NCBI GenBank assembly: GCA_050013875.1
Contig: JBEKEK010000038.1
Span: forward strand, 1-64,000
Source: Trebonia sp050013875
Lineage (GTDB): Bacteria > Actinomycetota > Actinomycetes > Streptosporangiales > Streptosporangiaceae
Direction of reading: 5' to 3'
DNA: 64,000 nucleotides
The translations under genes and the position numbers were made by a program. How positions within the stretch are numbered: position 1 is the first letter of the stretch; each line of letters starts with the position of its first letter. Shown here piece after piece: positions 16,401 to 26,426 of the stretch. The notes below the pieces were generated by a model. The model was not told the origin of the DNA, did no database searches, and was given only the letters and a program-made list of their open reading frames with translations.

Positions 16401-18110
16401 TCACGAGCCCGACGGATTGTAGGAGATGTCCTCCCACGGGATCGTCGGCACGACCGCGACGGAGGCCAGCGGCGTGGTGAGGCCAGGGCCGGTGATGCCG
16501 TGGACCGAGATGTTGGCCGGGGAGAAGGTGAAGTAGAACGGCCCGTAGTAGTTCTTGGCGATGTACTCAGCCGCCTGGTTGTAGAAGCCGCACCGGGTGC
16601 TCAGGCTGGTGGAGCCCTGGGCCTCGTTCAGCAGGGTGTCCAGCTTGGGGTCGTGCACCCCGCTGAACGGCGACGCCGAGGTGAACCTGAAGCCGACGCC
16701 GATGCCGCCGGCCGGGTCGTAGGCGCCCGCGGTCTGGACCATCGACTCCCAGGACTTCCCGCCGTTCGCCTCGAAGGCCGCGATCAGCCCCGACAGCGGC
16801 CAGGAGGTCTGCTTGACCTTGAGCCCGAGCTGCTCCCATTCGGTGGCCAGCGCTTGCATGGATTCCTGCGCGGTCGACAGCGCGATCGTGCCGAGCTGGA
16901 TCGTCACCTTGTTCAGGCCGCTCTGCTGGATGAGCTGCTTGGCCAGGGTCGGGTCGTATCCCTGGTACCCGGGCACGGTCTGCTCGTAGCAGATGCCGCC
17001 GGGCCCGGTGAAGCTCTCGGTGGTCGGGTACCGGCCGCCGAAAAGGTGCTGCAGGATCGGGGCGAAGTTGGTGGCCGCGTAGATCGCCTGGCGCGCCTTG
17101 GGGTTGTTGAACGGCGCGACCGCGGTGTTCAGCTGCAGGTCGTACGGGGACGTGCCGAGGTTGTTGTCCACGATGAAGTGCGATGCCGACTCGTTGATCA
17201 GCTGCGTGGTGGACATGTCCTCGTAGACCTGGCCCTCGTTGGCCAGCATCGCCTCGTACGCCGCCTCGTCGCTGCCGACCGTCTTGAACGTGATCTGGTC
17301 GAGTAGGGGGTAGCCCGCCTGCCAGTAGGTCGGGTTCTTCTTGACCACGAGCTCGTTGTTCGGGGTGTTGCTCGACACCACGAACGGTCCGGCACCGACC
17401 GGGTTCTGACCGAACGACGCGCCGTCCTTCTGCAGGGCCGTGGGCGAGGCGATCCAGTTGGGGATCGAATCGAACAGCTGGTCGACGAAGGCGCCGTTCG
17501 GCGCGATCTGGTGCACGACGATCGTGTACGGGCCGGTGACCTGGATGTCGCCCGGGAGGGCCGGCTCGGCCGTGCCGGGCGGACTGCCCTTCGGCGCCTT
17601 CTGCTCGGCGACGAGCCACGGCGGGTTGAGGCCGTTCTTGATGGCCACCGATCCGAGGTCCCGGTTCCAGTTGTAGGCCACCGCCTGTGCGTTGAACGGC
17701 GTGCCGTCGGAGAACTTCACGCCCTGGCGGAGCGTGATCGTGACGGTCTCCGCGTTGGGGCTGAACGTGTAGGCGGTGGCCAGGTCGGGGATGATCTTCC
17801 CGCCGGCGCCGAGCTCGAAGAGCTGCCCGTAGATCGCGGTCATGAAGTCCTGGGTGGCGGCGCCCTCCTTGTTCTCAGCCGGGTCGAGGGTCGTCCACGC
17901 ACCGGCGTATCCGGAGCTTTCGAGGACCGTGATCGAGCCACCGGCCACGGGAGTGCCGGTGCTGGTCGAATTGCTGCTTACGCTGCTGGAAGGCGTCGCG
18001 CCCGAGGACGAGCTCCCCGAGCTGCACGCGGCGGCAGTCAGAACCAGTGCGGCCGCCCCAGCGAGGCAGGCGGTCCGCATTGACATTAGCCGGAATCTCA
18101 CGGCATTCAC
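16401..18110 (-). CDS. ABC transporter substrate-binding lipoprotein, family 5 (peptide/nickel type)
   Basis: A 569-aa lipoprotein with lipobox (LTAAAC, Cys about residue 29), a Ser/Thr linker and an SBP family 5 fold (YTFSPNAETVTITLRQGVKFSDGTPF, ASPTALQKDGASFGQNPVGAGPF). It binds the ligand outside the membrane: peptides in most relatives, sugars or metal chelates in some. The GTG at 18110 starts the longest reading; an ATG at 18086 (MSMRTACL) is an equally good signal-peptide start. First gene of the five-gene importer operon. Confidence 0.9.
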   Translation of the reverse strand: MNAVRFRLMSMRTACLAGAAALVLTAAACSSGSSSSGATPSSSVSSNSTSTGTPVAGGSITVLESSGYAGAWTTLDPAENKEGAATQDFMTAIYGQLFELGAGGKIIPDLATAYTFSPNAETVTITLRQGVKFSDGTPFNAQAVAYNWNRDLGSVAIKNGLNPPWLVAEQKAPKGSPPGTAEPALPGDIQVTGPYTIVVHQIAPNGAFVDQLFDSIPNWIASPTALQKDGASFGQNPVGAGPFVVSSNTPNNELVVKKNPTYWQAGYPLLDQITFKTVGSDEAAYEAMLANEGQVYEDMSTTQLINESASHFIVDNNLGTSPYDLQLNTAVAPFNNPKARQAIYAATNFAPILQHLFGGRYPTTESFTGPGGICYEQTVPGYQGYDPTLAKQLIQQSGLNKVTIQLGTIALSTAQESMQALATEWEQLGLKVKQTSWPLSGLIAAFEANGGKSWESMVQTAGAYDPAGGIGVGFRFTSASPFSGVHDPKLDTLLNEAQGSTSLSTRCGFYNQAAEYIAKNYYGPFYFTFSPANISVHGITGPGLTTPLASVAVVPTIPWEDISYNPSGS

Positions 18111-18399
18111 CTACTCGTGATTAATCGTACGCTGGTGTGTGACAATTACTGAGTCGCTCGTCCACAGATTTGTCTTGGATACTCTCACCCGCCCGATGCG
18201 CCCGCAAGGCGCAATATTCGCCGTTTGCCGGATTGGGAAGGCGCTTGTATCCGCCCCCCTCCGACGCCGGCCAACCCTTGTGCCATCTCACAAAGCCCAG
18301 CAGGCCGCTGCGCCGGCGCCGCGGCGGGATTGGAACATCAGGGCAGGCGAAAATGTCGGCTGGTCGCAGGCGCCGAGGTGCACGCGATGACCAGCGCGC
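18111..18399. other. Intergenic region between the importer operon and the MetE-like gene
   Basis: A 289-bp gap. The part near 18111-18180 is AT-rich (ttaatcgtacgctggtgtgtgacaatt) and should carry the importer promoter on the minus strand. I see no gene or clear RNA in the rest. Confidence 0.4.
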
Positions 18400-19521
18400 T
18401 TAGCCCCAGACCGCGTCCGCCACCGCGGCGATCAGCTCGAGTTTGGCCCTCTGGTCGTCGGCGGTGAGGGCGTTGCCCTCGGCGGTGGACGCGAAGCCGC
18501 ACTGGCCAGAGAGGCAGAGCTGGTCAAGCGGCACGTACTTGGACGCCTCCTCGATCCGGCGCTTCAGGTCGTCGGGAGACTCCAGCCGCGGCCGTTTGGT
18601 GGTCACCAGGCCGAGGACGACCTGCTTGCCCGGGGGCACGAACCGCAGCGGCTCGAACCCGCCCGAGCGCTCGTCGTCGTACTCGAGGAAGAACCCGTCC
18701 ACGTCGAGTTCGTTGAACAGTGCCTCGGCCACGAAGTCGTAGCCGCCCGACGCGACCCAGGAGGACTGGAAGTTGCCGCGGCACAGGTGCGTGGTGACCG
18801 CCATTCCATCCGGCCGCCCGCCGATCGCCCCGTTGGTCAGCGCGATGTAGCGCAGGTGCATGCTGTCGGCGTCCTCGCCGCGCTCGGCCACGTACGCGCG
18901 CTGCGCCGGGTCGTTCAGGTACGCCAGCGATGTGTCGTCAAGCTGCAGGTACGTGCAGCCCTGGCCGGCGAGCCGGCCGACCTCCTCGGCGTAGGCGGCG
19001 GACAGGTCGGTCCAGAACTCCTCGACGTCCGGGTAGACGGATTCGTCAACCACCGCGCGGATGCCCGACCGGTAGTGCACCATCGACGGCGCCGGGATCG
19101 TCAGTTTGGGCACCGACTCGCCCGCCACCGACTGCAGGAACGCGAAGTCCCGGCCGAAGATCGTCTTGTCCATCGAGACCCGCCGCTCCACCCGGATCGC
19201 ATCCGGCGTGAACTCGATGTCACCGCCCTCGTTGTGAAAGGTCGACACCAGATTCCCCGGCGCCTTGCCGATCCCCCCGATCTGGTACACGAAGTCCATA
19301 TGCCAGGTAGCCCGCCGGAACTCCCCGTCCGTCACCGCCCGAAGCCCCACCGACCGTTGCAACGCGACCACCTCGCGAATCGCCCGGTCCTCAACGTCAC
19401 GAAGTTCCGCAGCCGAGATTCTCCCGCTAGCCCGTTCCGCCCGGGCCGCCTGCAGCCAGGCCGGCCGCAGCAAGCTCCCCACGTGGTCTGCCCGGAACGG
19501 CGGCACAGTCCTCGTCGACAT
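18400..19521 (-). CDS. YxjG/YxjH-type MetE-like methyltransferase
   Basis: A 373-aa protein of the cobalamin-independent methionine-synthase-like family (FRADHVGSLLRPAWLQAA at the N-terminus is the YxjG signature). Zn-ligand candidates are HLCRGN in the middle and LSGQCGFAST near the end. Members move methyl groups between thiols and related donors. The start is the ATG at 19521, behind GGAGGAAAGAGGGCAG; an upstream ATG would add 31 unrelated residues. It lies 156 bp downstream of the SDR gene of the UGSC operon on the same strand and may act in that pathway. Confidence 0.85.
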   Translation of the reverse strand: MSTRTVPPFRADHVGSLLRPAWLQAARAERASGRISAAELRDVEDRAIREVVALQRSVGLRAVTDGEFRRATWHMDFVYQIGGIGKAPGNLVSTFHNEGGDIEFTPDAIRVERRVSMDKTIFGRDFAFLQSVAGESVPKLTIPAPSMVHYRSGIRAVVDESVYPDVEEFWTDLSAAYAEEVGRLAGQGCTYLQLDDTSLAYLNDPAQRAYVAERGEDADSMHLRYIALTNGAIGGRPDGMAVTTHLCRGNFQSSWVASGGYDFVAEALFNELDVDGFFLEYDDERSGGFEPLRFVPPGKQVVLGLVTTKRPRLESPDDLKRRIEEASKYVPLDQLCLSGQCGFASTAEGNALTADDQRAKLELIAAVADAVWG

Positions 19522-19637
19522 GTCTGCCCTCTTTCCTCCAGCATTGCCGAACGGGGGCCGTGGGGAGATTCTCCGCCGGCCTTCCGAAGGAGAGCCAGCG
19601 GAAATCTGCCCCACGGCACCAAAACCACCGTCTCTAG

Positions 19638-19677
19638 GTCTTGATTTTGACTTTGACCTTGATTTTGACTCTGATCT
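19638..19677. repeat. Short T-rich tandem repeat
   Basis: Two near-identical copies of an 18-bp unit (cttgattttgactttgac, then the same with two changes) in the gap between the SDR and the MetE-like gene. It ends directly before the SDR stop codon. No function is evident. Confidence 0.7.
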
Positions 19678-20532
19678 CTAACCTTCAGCCGGCGGCTTCT
19701 TAGCGAACATCGAGCTAGACGCGCCGCCATCGAGCACCAGCGTCTGCCCGGTCATGTAGCCCGCTCCGTCCGACGCCAGGTAAGCCACCGCCGCCGCGAT
19801 GTCCTCCGGATACCCGGACCGCCCGACCGCGAGCATCGCCCCGCGCCGCTTCACCTCGGCGTCCGCGTCCAGGCTGGGGTCGATGGAGAGCAGCGAGCGC
19901 GAGGTCGCCACCATCCCCGGCGAGATCGCGTTCACGGTGATCCCCCACGGGGCGACGTCCGCCGACAGCGCCCGGGTGAAGCCGAGCACGCCCGCTTTCG
20001 ACGCCGAGTACGCGGTCGACATCGCCACCGCGACCTGGCCGGCCTGGGAGGAGATGTTGATGATGCGGCCCCAGCGCCGCGCCCGCATGTGCGGCACCGC
20101 GAACCGGGACATCAGGTAGGTGCCCCGCAGGTTGATGCCGAGCACGAAGTCCCATACGTCGATGGGCACGTCCTCGATGTCGGCCCGGTCGGCGCCCTGC
20201 GGCGCGGCCGCGCCGTTCACGAGGACGTCGAGCCGGCCGTGCCAGTCGGCGCCGGTATCGACCATGCGCTTGGCGTCCTCGGCGACGGAGATGTCGCCGA
20301 GCAGCGCCAGGGCCGCGCCGCCGAGGCTGGTGATCTCCTCGACCAGCGAGCCGACGCCGCGCCAGCCGTCGTCGGCCACGCCGACGATCTCCTGGCGGCG
20401 GTTGGGCACTCCGGTCGCCTGCTTGTCGGTCACCACGACGGCGGCGCCGGCCGCGGCGAGGGTGCGGGCGATGGCGCGCCCCATCCCGTCCCGCTTGCCG
20501 CACCCGGTGATCAGCGCGACGCGCGTGCTCAA
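19678..20532 (-). CDS. Short-chain dehydrogenase/reductase
   Basis: A 284-aa NAD(P)-dependent SDR: cofactor motif TGCGKRDGMGRA near residue 10, VNGAAA, catalytic Ser of NISSQ and the YSASKAG motif (Tyr and Lys), and the C-terminal GYMTGQTLVLDGG. An insertion follows the second strand (TDKQATGVPNRRQEIVGVAD), reminiscent of but not proof of mycofactocin-coupled SDRs. The start is TTG at 20532, whose TTGA overlaps the stop of the 82-aa gene. Last gene of the tightly overlapping UGSC operon. Confidence 0.87.
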   Translation of the reverse strand: MSTRVALITGCGKRDGMGRAIARTLAAAGAAVVVTDKQATGVPNRRQEIVGVADDGWRGVGSLVEEITSLGGAALALLGDISVAEDAKRMVDTGADWHGRLDVLVNGAAAPQGADRADIEDVPIDVWDFVLGINLRGTYLMSRFAVPHMRARRWGRIINISSQAGQVAVAMSTAYSASKAGVLGFTRALSADVAPWGITVNAISPGMVATSRSLLSIDPSLDADAEVKRRGAMLAVGRSGYPEDIAAAVAYLASDGAGYMTGQTLVLDGGASSSMFAKKPPAEG

Positions 20533-20773
20533 TGCGCGCCGCCGGAGTAACCCGGCAAGTCAACCGGGTAGGTGATGTCGATAATGGCCGCGTCGACCCC
20601 GAGTTCGCTGCTGAGCATGGAGCGCATCAGGTCCTTGGGGACCAAACAGTCCTCACAGGCGTCGGGACCGGCGGTAATGACCACGGAGAGCTTGGCATCC
20701 GCCTCTTCGATGGCCATGTGATAACCGTCCGCGGCAAGGGCTGACGTCAGAGCCACGGCCCGCTGTGAATAAT

Positions 20774-20777
<4 letters not shown>
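20529..20777 (-). CDS. Small NifU-C-like protein with a CxxC motif
   Basis: An 82-aa protein. Its layout (LAADGYHMAIEEADAKLSVV, then C41-E-D-C44, then a helix LVPKDLMRSMLSSELG and a final strand AAIIDITYPV) parallels the NifU C-terminal domain (ADGG..LVEV..GACGGC...LK.GIE..L), which carries an Fe-S cluster through its CxxC. The match is by eye only. It overlaps its upstream neighbour by ATGA and the SDR gene by TTGA, so expression is coupled. It may be a cluster carrier for the operon. Confidence 0.55.
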
Positions 20778-21912
<1,135 letters not shown>

Positions 21913-21916
<4 letters not shown>

Positions 21917-22479
21917 TGGCCGGCGTCGCCATTCTCCGTCAGCAGCGCCACCACGTCGTCAAGTACCTGCGCGGCGCGCGCCCTGACCTGGTCCTCCGCC
22001 AGCACGGCGACCGGGTGCGCGGTGGTGGCGTAGCGGTAGCCGGGTGCGCCGCGCAGCGCGGCCATCGCGTCGGCGGTGGCGCGGAACGAGTCGGTGACGA
22101 TCACCGCGACCGGCACACCGGCCGCCTCGAGCACCACGCCGTCGGCGGCGGCGGCCGCGCTGCACGAGCCGCAGTCGCCCACACCGGTCACGATCACGTC
22201 GGACTCGGCCGCCATCTCCTTGATGGCGTCCTCGGTCTCCGGCACGGCGAAGTTCTGCTTGGTCCGCTTGCTGACGGTGACGCCGTACCGCTCGGTGAGC
22301 AGGCGGCCAACCTCCTCAAGGAAGGGGCGGGCGTTCAGCTTGGTGTTGATAAGCAGGCCCACCCGCTTGCCGTCGAGGCTGGCCGGGCGGGGTGCCCGGG
22401 CGGCGGCCGGCTTGGCCGTGTTCGTTGGAGCGCTGCTGGTGGCGGCGGTCCCCGTGGGGTCCAGGATCGCGTTCGGCAT
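21913..22479 (-). CDS. UGSC-family (seleno)protein, Cys form
   Basis: A 188-aa protein. The family is named for a U-G-S-C motif; here the selenocysteine position is cysteine: C103-G-S-C106 within VIVTGVGDCGSCSAAAAADG. Other features are GKRVGLLINTKLNARPFLEEV and KQNFAVPETEDAIKEMAAESD. A redox or organosulfur role is assumed from the CxxC-like motif; the family's reaction is not known to me. The first 35 residues are a Pro/Ala-rich extension. GGAG lies 7 bases before the ATG. First gene of the operon, divergent from the Zn dehydrogenase operon. Confidence 0.78.
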
Positions 22480-22821
22480 AGGTTCTCCGACCTTCCTTTG
22501 CCTTGCTAACTACCGCGCTTACCACCGCGGCGATTGTCGGTGCGGGCGATTGCCCGTGCTCTGGTCAGTGCTCGCCCGGGTCTTCCTATTCCGCCTCCGG
22601 CATGGGGTCTTGGCTATTTTTCCGGCGGCGCTTTTGTGGTCGTACTCATGACAACCCAGTTCACGGCTGCCCTGATATTAGATTTCATATCACGCGCTTC
22701 CCGTCGCGCCAAGTGTCATATATCGTCTTCCGTGGGCCGGGAGAACCGGTTATGACCTGCACCAAATCCCCGGCCCGGTGACTGTTGCCGAGCCCAACGC
22801 TCGAGGTAAGGATGCACAAGC
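22480..22821. promoter_or_regulatory. Divergent promoter region with an inverted repeat at 22673-22692
   Basis: A 342-bp gap between the UGSC operon (minus) and the Zn-dehydrogenase operon (plus). It holds TGATAT-N8-ATATCA at 22673-22692, within an AT-rich stretch, and a related catatatcg string about 30 bp further on. It is a candidate operator for PaaX (encoded at the end of the plus-strand operon) or another regulator. No small gene was seen. Confidence 0.4.
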
Positions 22822-23922
22822 ATGGCTGACATGGTGCGCGCCGTCGTCCAGACCGGGCCGCGGCAGATGGAGTTGCGCGAGTTCCCCCGCCCGGTCATCG
22901 GCCCGCAAGACGGCGCCCTGCTGCGGGTGGAGGCCTGCGGCATCTGCGGCAGTGACGTCGAGCAGTACAAGGGGGCGATGGGCACCCGGGGGCTGCCGAT
23001 GATCCCCGGTCACGAGCCCCTCGGCATCATCGAGGAGATCGCGCCGTCGACGGCCGACCGCTGGGGCGTCTCGCCCGGCGACCGGGTGGCGGTGGAGATC
23101 CTGATCCCCTGCCGGTCCTGCGACCTGTGCCTGGCCGGGCAGTACATGCAGTGCAAGAACCGGGCTGGCTCCCATGGCGGTTACAACCCGCCGGAGCGCG
23201 GCCTTGGCCTGTACGGCGGCTACGCCGAGTACATGCACCTGCACCCGAACTCGATTGTGCACCGGGTCCGCGGCGACATCCCGGCTGAGATCGCCGTCAT
23301 GTACAACCCGCTCGGGGCGGGGGTGCGCTGGGCGCTGCAGTACGGCGGCGTGCACCTCGGGTCGTCGGTGCTGGTGCTCGGGGCCGGCCAGCGCGGCCTG
23401 GCCGCCATCCTGGCCGCCAAGTACGTAGGCGCCGGGCTGATCATCGCCACCGGTCTGGCCCGCGACACCAGGAAGCTCGCGCTGGCGCGCGAGTTCGGCG
23501 CCGACCACACCATCAACGTCGACGAAGAGGACACCGTCGCACGGGTCCGCGAGCTGACCGGGGGCGACGGGGCCGACGTGGTGCTCGACCTGACCCCGAT
23601 GGCGCAGCAGCCGGTTATCGACGCGATCAACGCGGTCCGCTGGGGCGGCACCATCGTGCTGGCCGGGCTGAAGGGGCACAAGGACATCCCGATCCCCACC
23701 GACCTGCTGATCAACAAGGCGCTCACCGTCAAGGGCGCGTTCTCGGTGGACGCCGCCGCCTACACCGACGCGATCAAGCTGATCGAGTCGGGCAAGTTCC
23801 CGCTCGAGAAGATGCAGACCCACAAGTTCGGGCTGGATGACGTGGAGCACGCCATCAAGCTGCTGGCGGGCGAGATCGACGGCGAGGACGGTATCCACGT
23901 CGCCGTCATGCCGGGTCTGTGA
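22822..23922 (+). CDS. Zinc-dependent medium-chain alcohol dehydrogenase
   Basis: A 366-aa MDR protein. Catalytic-zinc ligands are C42 (CGICGSD) and H64-E65 (PGHE). The structural-zinc cysteines are C97, C100, C103 and C111. The Rossmann motif is VLVLGAGQRGLAAI. It oxidises an alcohol or polyol with NAD(P). It is followed 7 bp later by an amidohydrolase gene and then a PaaX regulator, suggesting a short catabolic operon. The substrate cannot be told from sequence. Confidence 0.88.
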   Translation: MADMVRAVVQTGPRQMELREFPRPVIGPQDGALLRVEACGICGSDVEQYKGAMGTRGLPMIPGHEPLGIIEEIAPSTADRWGVSPGDRVAVEILIPCRSCDLCLAGQYMQCKNRAGSHGGYNPPERGLGLYGGYAEYMHLHPNSIVHRVRGDIPAEIAVMYNPLGAGVRWALQYGGVHLGSSVLVLGAGQRGLAAILAAKYVGAGLIIATGLARDTRKLALAREFGADHTINVDEEDTVARVRELTGGDGADVVLDLTPMAQQPVIDAINAVRWGGTIVLAGLKGHKDIPIPTDLLINKALTVKGAFSVDAAAYTDAIKLIESGKFPLEKMQTHKFGLDDVEHAIKLLAGEIDGEDGIHVAVMPGL

Positions 23923-23929
23923 GACGCCA

Positions 23930-24961
23930 ATGCCGGTTATCGACGCGCACGCGCACATCTTCCCCGGTGACTTCGGCCCGGCCCCGGCCGGCTGCGACCC
24001 GGCCGCCTGGCCTTCGGTTACCGACGGCCCCGACCCGTCCAGCAGGCTGCTGGTCAACGGCCCGATGCGGTTCCCCGCCAAGAAGGTCTGGTTCGACGCC
24101 GAGGCGCGGCTGGAGGCGTCCGCCGCCTCCGGCCTGGACGCGGAGCTGCTGTCACCGTTCCCCGCGCTGCTTAACTACCGCGTGCCCGCCGGCCTCGGCC
24201 GTGACCTGTGCCGGGTCACCAACACCTACATCGCCGGCCTGGCCGCCGCCTATCCCGCGAAGTTCTACGGGCTCGGCACGGTCCCGCTGCAGGACCCGGA
24301 CCTGGCCGCCGCCGAGCTGACCGAGCTGGGCAAGCTGGGCCTGGCGGGCGTGGAGATCGCCTCCAACATCGACGGCGCCTCGCTGCACGAGCCGCGCTTC
24401 GACGGTTTCTGGGCCGAATGCGAGCGGCTCGGCACGGCCGTCTTCGTACACGGCCTGCCGGTCCCGTCGGACCGGGTGCCCGGGCCTGCCACGGCCACGT
24501 TCGGTGTGGGCGCGGAGGCCTCGCTCGGCGCCGCGGCGATCATCTCCGGCGGGGTCGCGGAGAAGTACCCGGGCCTGAGGATATCCTTTAGCCACGCTGG
24601 TGGCGGATTCCCGATGATCCTCACCCGGGCCCAGTGGTTCTGGGGCCGGACCTGGAACGAGGAGCCGCCGCCGCCCGAGTCGGAACGCCCCGAGGCCGCC
24701 CCATGGTTCGCCGAGCACTCGCCGATCGAGCTTGCGCGTCGGTTCTACTACGACTCGCTGGTGTTCGACCGGCGGGCCATCAGGTACCTGGCCGACCTGT
24801 TCGGCACGGACCGGCTGCTTGTCGGCTCGGACTACCCCGCGATGGGGCGGGAGCAGCCGATCGCCAAGACGCTCCGCACCATGGGCCTCTCCGACGCCGA
24901 ACGCGGCGACGTGCTGTGGAACAACTGCTTCCGATTCCTGGGCATCGACCCAGCCAACTGA
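23930..24961 (+). CDS. Amidohydrolase-family metal-dependent hydrolase/decarboxylase (ACMSD-like)
   Basis: A 343-aa amidohydrolase_2 protein. Metal ligands: DAHAHIF at the N-terminus (residues 5-9), SFSHAGGGFP in the middle, and VGSDYPAM near the C-terminus (Asp). Fold and length fit the ACMSD/resorcylate-decarboxylase group, which decarboxylates or hydrolyses aromatic or ring-cleavage acids. It starts at the ATG at 23930 just after the dehydrogenase stop, and PaaX follows 12 bp after it. A role in aromatic catabolism is inferred from family and neighbour. Confidence 0.83.
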   Translation: MPVIDAHAHIFPGDFGPAPAGCDPAAWPSVTDGPDPSSRLLVNGPMRFPAKKVWFDAEARLEASAASGLDAELLSPFPALLNYRVPAGLGRDLCRVTNTYIAGLAAAYPAKFYGLGTVPLQDPDLAAAELTELGKLGLAGVEIASNIDGASLHEPRFDGFWAECERLGTAVFVHGLPVPSDRVPGPATATFGVGAEASLGAAAIISGGVAEKYPGLRISFSHAGGGFPMILTRAQWFWGRTWNEEPPPPESERPEAAPWFAEHSPIELARRFYYDSLVFDRRAIRYLADLFGTDRLLVGSDYPAMGREQPIAKTLRTMGLSDAERGDVLWNNCFRFLGIDPAN

Positions 24962-24973
24962 CCCCTTGATACC

Positions 24974-26014
24974 GTGATCCCGAATGCGGTGAGCACAACC
25001 GTGAGCAGCCTAGATTCATTTTTTGACGCGCTGCAGGACGAGGACGTCCCCCAGCCGTGGACCACGCCAGGGCCGGTCGCCCAGCGGCCGCCCCGGCTGC
25101 TGCTCACCCTCCTCGGCGACTACTGGTGGCAGCGGACCGAGTCACTGCCGTCGGCCGCCATCGTCGGGCTGCTGGCCGAGTTCGGTGTGAGCGACTCGGC
25201 CGCCCGCGCCGCGCTGTCCCGGCTGACCCGCAACGGGTTGCTGGTGACGTCGCGGAGCGGGCGGCGCACGTTCGTCCGGCTCTCCCAGCGTGCCGCCGAT
25301 GTGCTCGACGACGGCGGGCGGCGCATCTTCTCCTTCGGCGAGACCCCGGCCTCCTGGGACGGGATGTGGTCGCTGGTCGCGTTCTCCATCCCCGAGGACC
25401 GGCGGTCCGAGCGGGACGAGCTGAGGAAGGCGCTGCGCTGGCTCGGCTTCGCGCCGCTCTATGACGGCCTGTGGGTCTGTCCGCGCGACCACGCCGACAC
25501 GGTGATGGCCCGGCTCAAGGACCTCGGCATCAGCACCGCGACCGCGTTCCGCGCCACCGCGCTGCCTGCCGTCACCACCGACATCGCCGCCACCGCCGGC
25601 CTCCCGGACCTCACCGGCACCGCGGCCGGCACCCTGGTCAGCGCCGACATCCCGGCCCGCGCCTGGGACCTGGCCGGCCTGCGCGACCGCTACCAGGAGT
25701 TCATCGAGTTCGCCGGCCTGCTCCGCGACCAGACGGTGGCCGGCGAGATCAGCACGGCGGACGCGCTGGTCGCGCGGACCCGGGTGATGAACGAATGGCG
25801 GGCCTTCCCGGCGATGGACCCGGATCTCCCGGACGAACTGCTCCCCCCGGCGTGGCCCCGCGCGGCCGCCCGCGACCTGTTCATCACCTGCTATGACCTC
25901 CTCGGCCCGCTCGCCGCCAGGCGCGTCCGGCAGATCATCTCCCGCTACAGCCCCGAGCTGGCCGGCCGGGCCGCCTACCACAGCTCGCAGCTGACGCTGT
26001 CAGCCGCCGACTGA
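24974..26014 (+). CDS. PaaX-family transcriptional regulator
   Basis: A 346-aa protein: N-terminal PaaX winged helix (LLLTLLGDYWWQRTESLPSAAIVGLLAEFGVSDSAARAALSRLTRNGLL), then the PaaX domain (WDGMWSLVAFSIPEDRRSERDELRKALRWLGFAPLYDGLWVCP) and the PaaX C-terminal domain. Relatives repress phenylacetate-type genes and respond to acyl-CoA ligands. It probably controls its own operon and perhaps the divergent UGSC operon. The start is GTG at 24974; a GTG five codons later is also possible. Confidence 0.87.
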   Translation: MIPNAVSTTVSSLDSFFDALQDEDVPQPWTTPGPVAQRPPRLLLTLLGDYWWQRTESLPSAAIVGLLAEFGVSDSAARAALSRLTRNGLLVTSRSGRRTFVRLSQRAADVLDDGGRRIFSFGETPASWDGMWSLVAFSIPEDRRSERDELRKALRWLGFAPLYDGLWVCPRDHADTVMARLKDLGISTATAFRATALPAVTTDIAATAGLPDLTGTAAGTLVSADIPARAWDLAGLRDRYQEFIEFAGLLRDQTVAGEISTADALVARTRVMNEWRAFPAMDPDLPDELLPPAWPRAAARDLFITCYDLLGPLAARRVRQIISRYSPELAGRAAYHSSQLTLSAAD

Positions 26015-26104
26015 GTACCAGCGCGGTACCTATGAGTACGTCGACGCGTACAACCGAGTACAACTGCCCTGTTGGCGCGGGCGCGCGGCGACGATGCTGA
26101 TCTC

Positions 26105-26389
26105 ATGATGAACGAATCCTCGCGGGCCACCCGGCTGGTGCTGCTGCGCAGGTCTTTGCTCGCTCTCGCCCTACTCGTCTCGGCCGCGGCCGCCGCGGTG
26201 GTGGTGTTCGCGGCCTACCTGTTCACCGAGGGTTACTCAGGCGGCGGGAGCCCGCAGAGCGTCGCGCCGCTGGCGTTCCCGCTCGCCTTCCTCGTGCTTG
26301 CCGTTGTCGGCCTGCCGGTCACGCTGGTCTGCACCGCGTCCTGGGTCGGCTACCTCGCCGCGGCCCGCAGGAGCCGCGGCCTTCACTGA
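26105..26389 (+). CDS. Small membrane protein, two helices
   Basis: A 94-aa protein not recognised. Two hydrophobic segments (SLLALALLVSAAAAAVVVFAAYLF and FPLAFLVLAVVGLPVTLVCTASW) flank a short Gly/Ser-rich loop, and the termini are basic. Two adjacent ATG codons (26105, 26108) could start it. It is 38 bp from the ABC-F gene. Confidence 0.5.
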   Translation: MMNESSRATRLVLLRRSLLALALLVSAAAAAVVVFAAYLFTEGYSGGGSPQSVAPLAFPLAFLVLAVVGLPVTLVCTASWVGYLAAARRSRGLH

Positions 26390-26426
26390 AGAAAACGATT
26401 AGGCGGCCGGCCTAGGATTGTTCGCA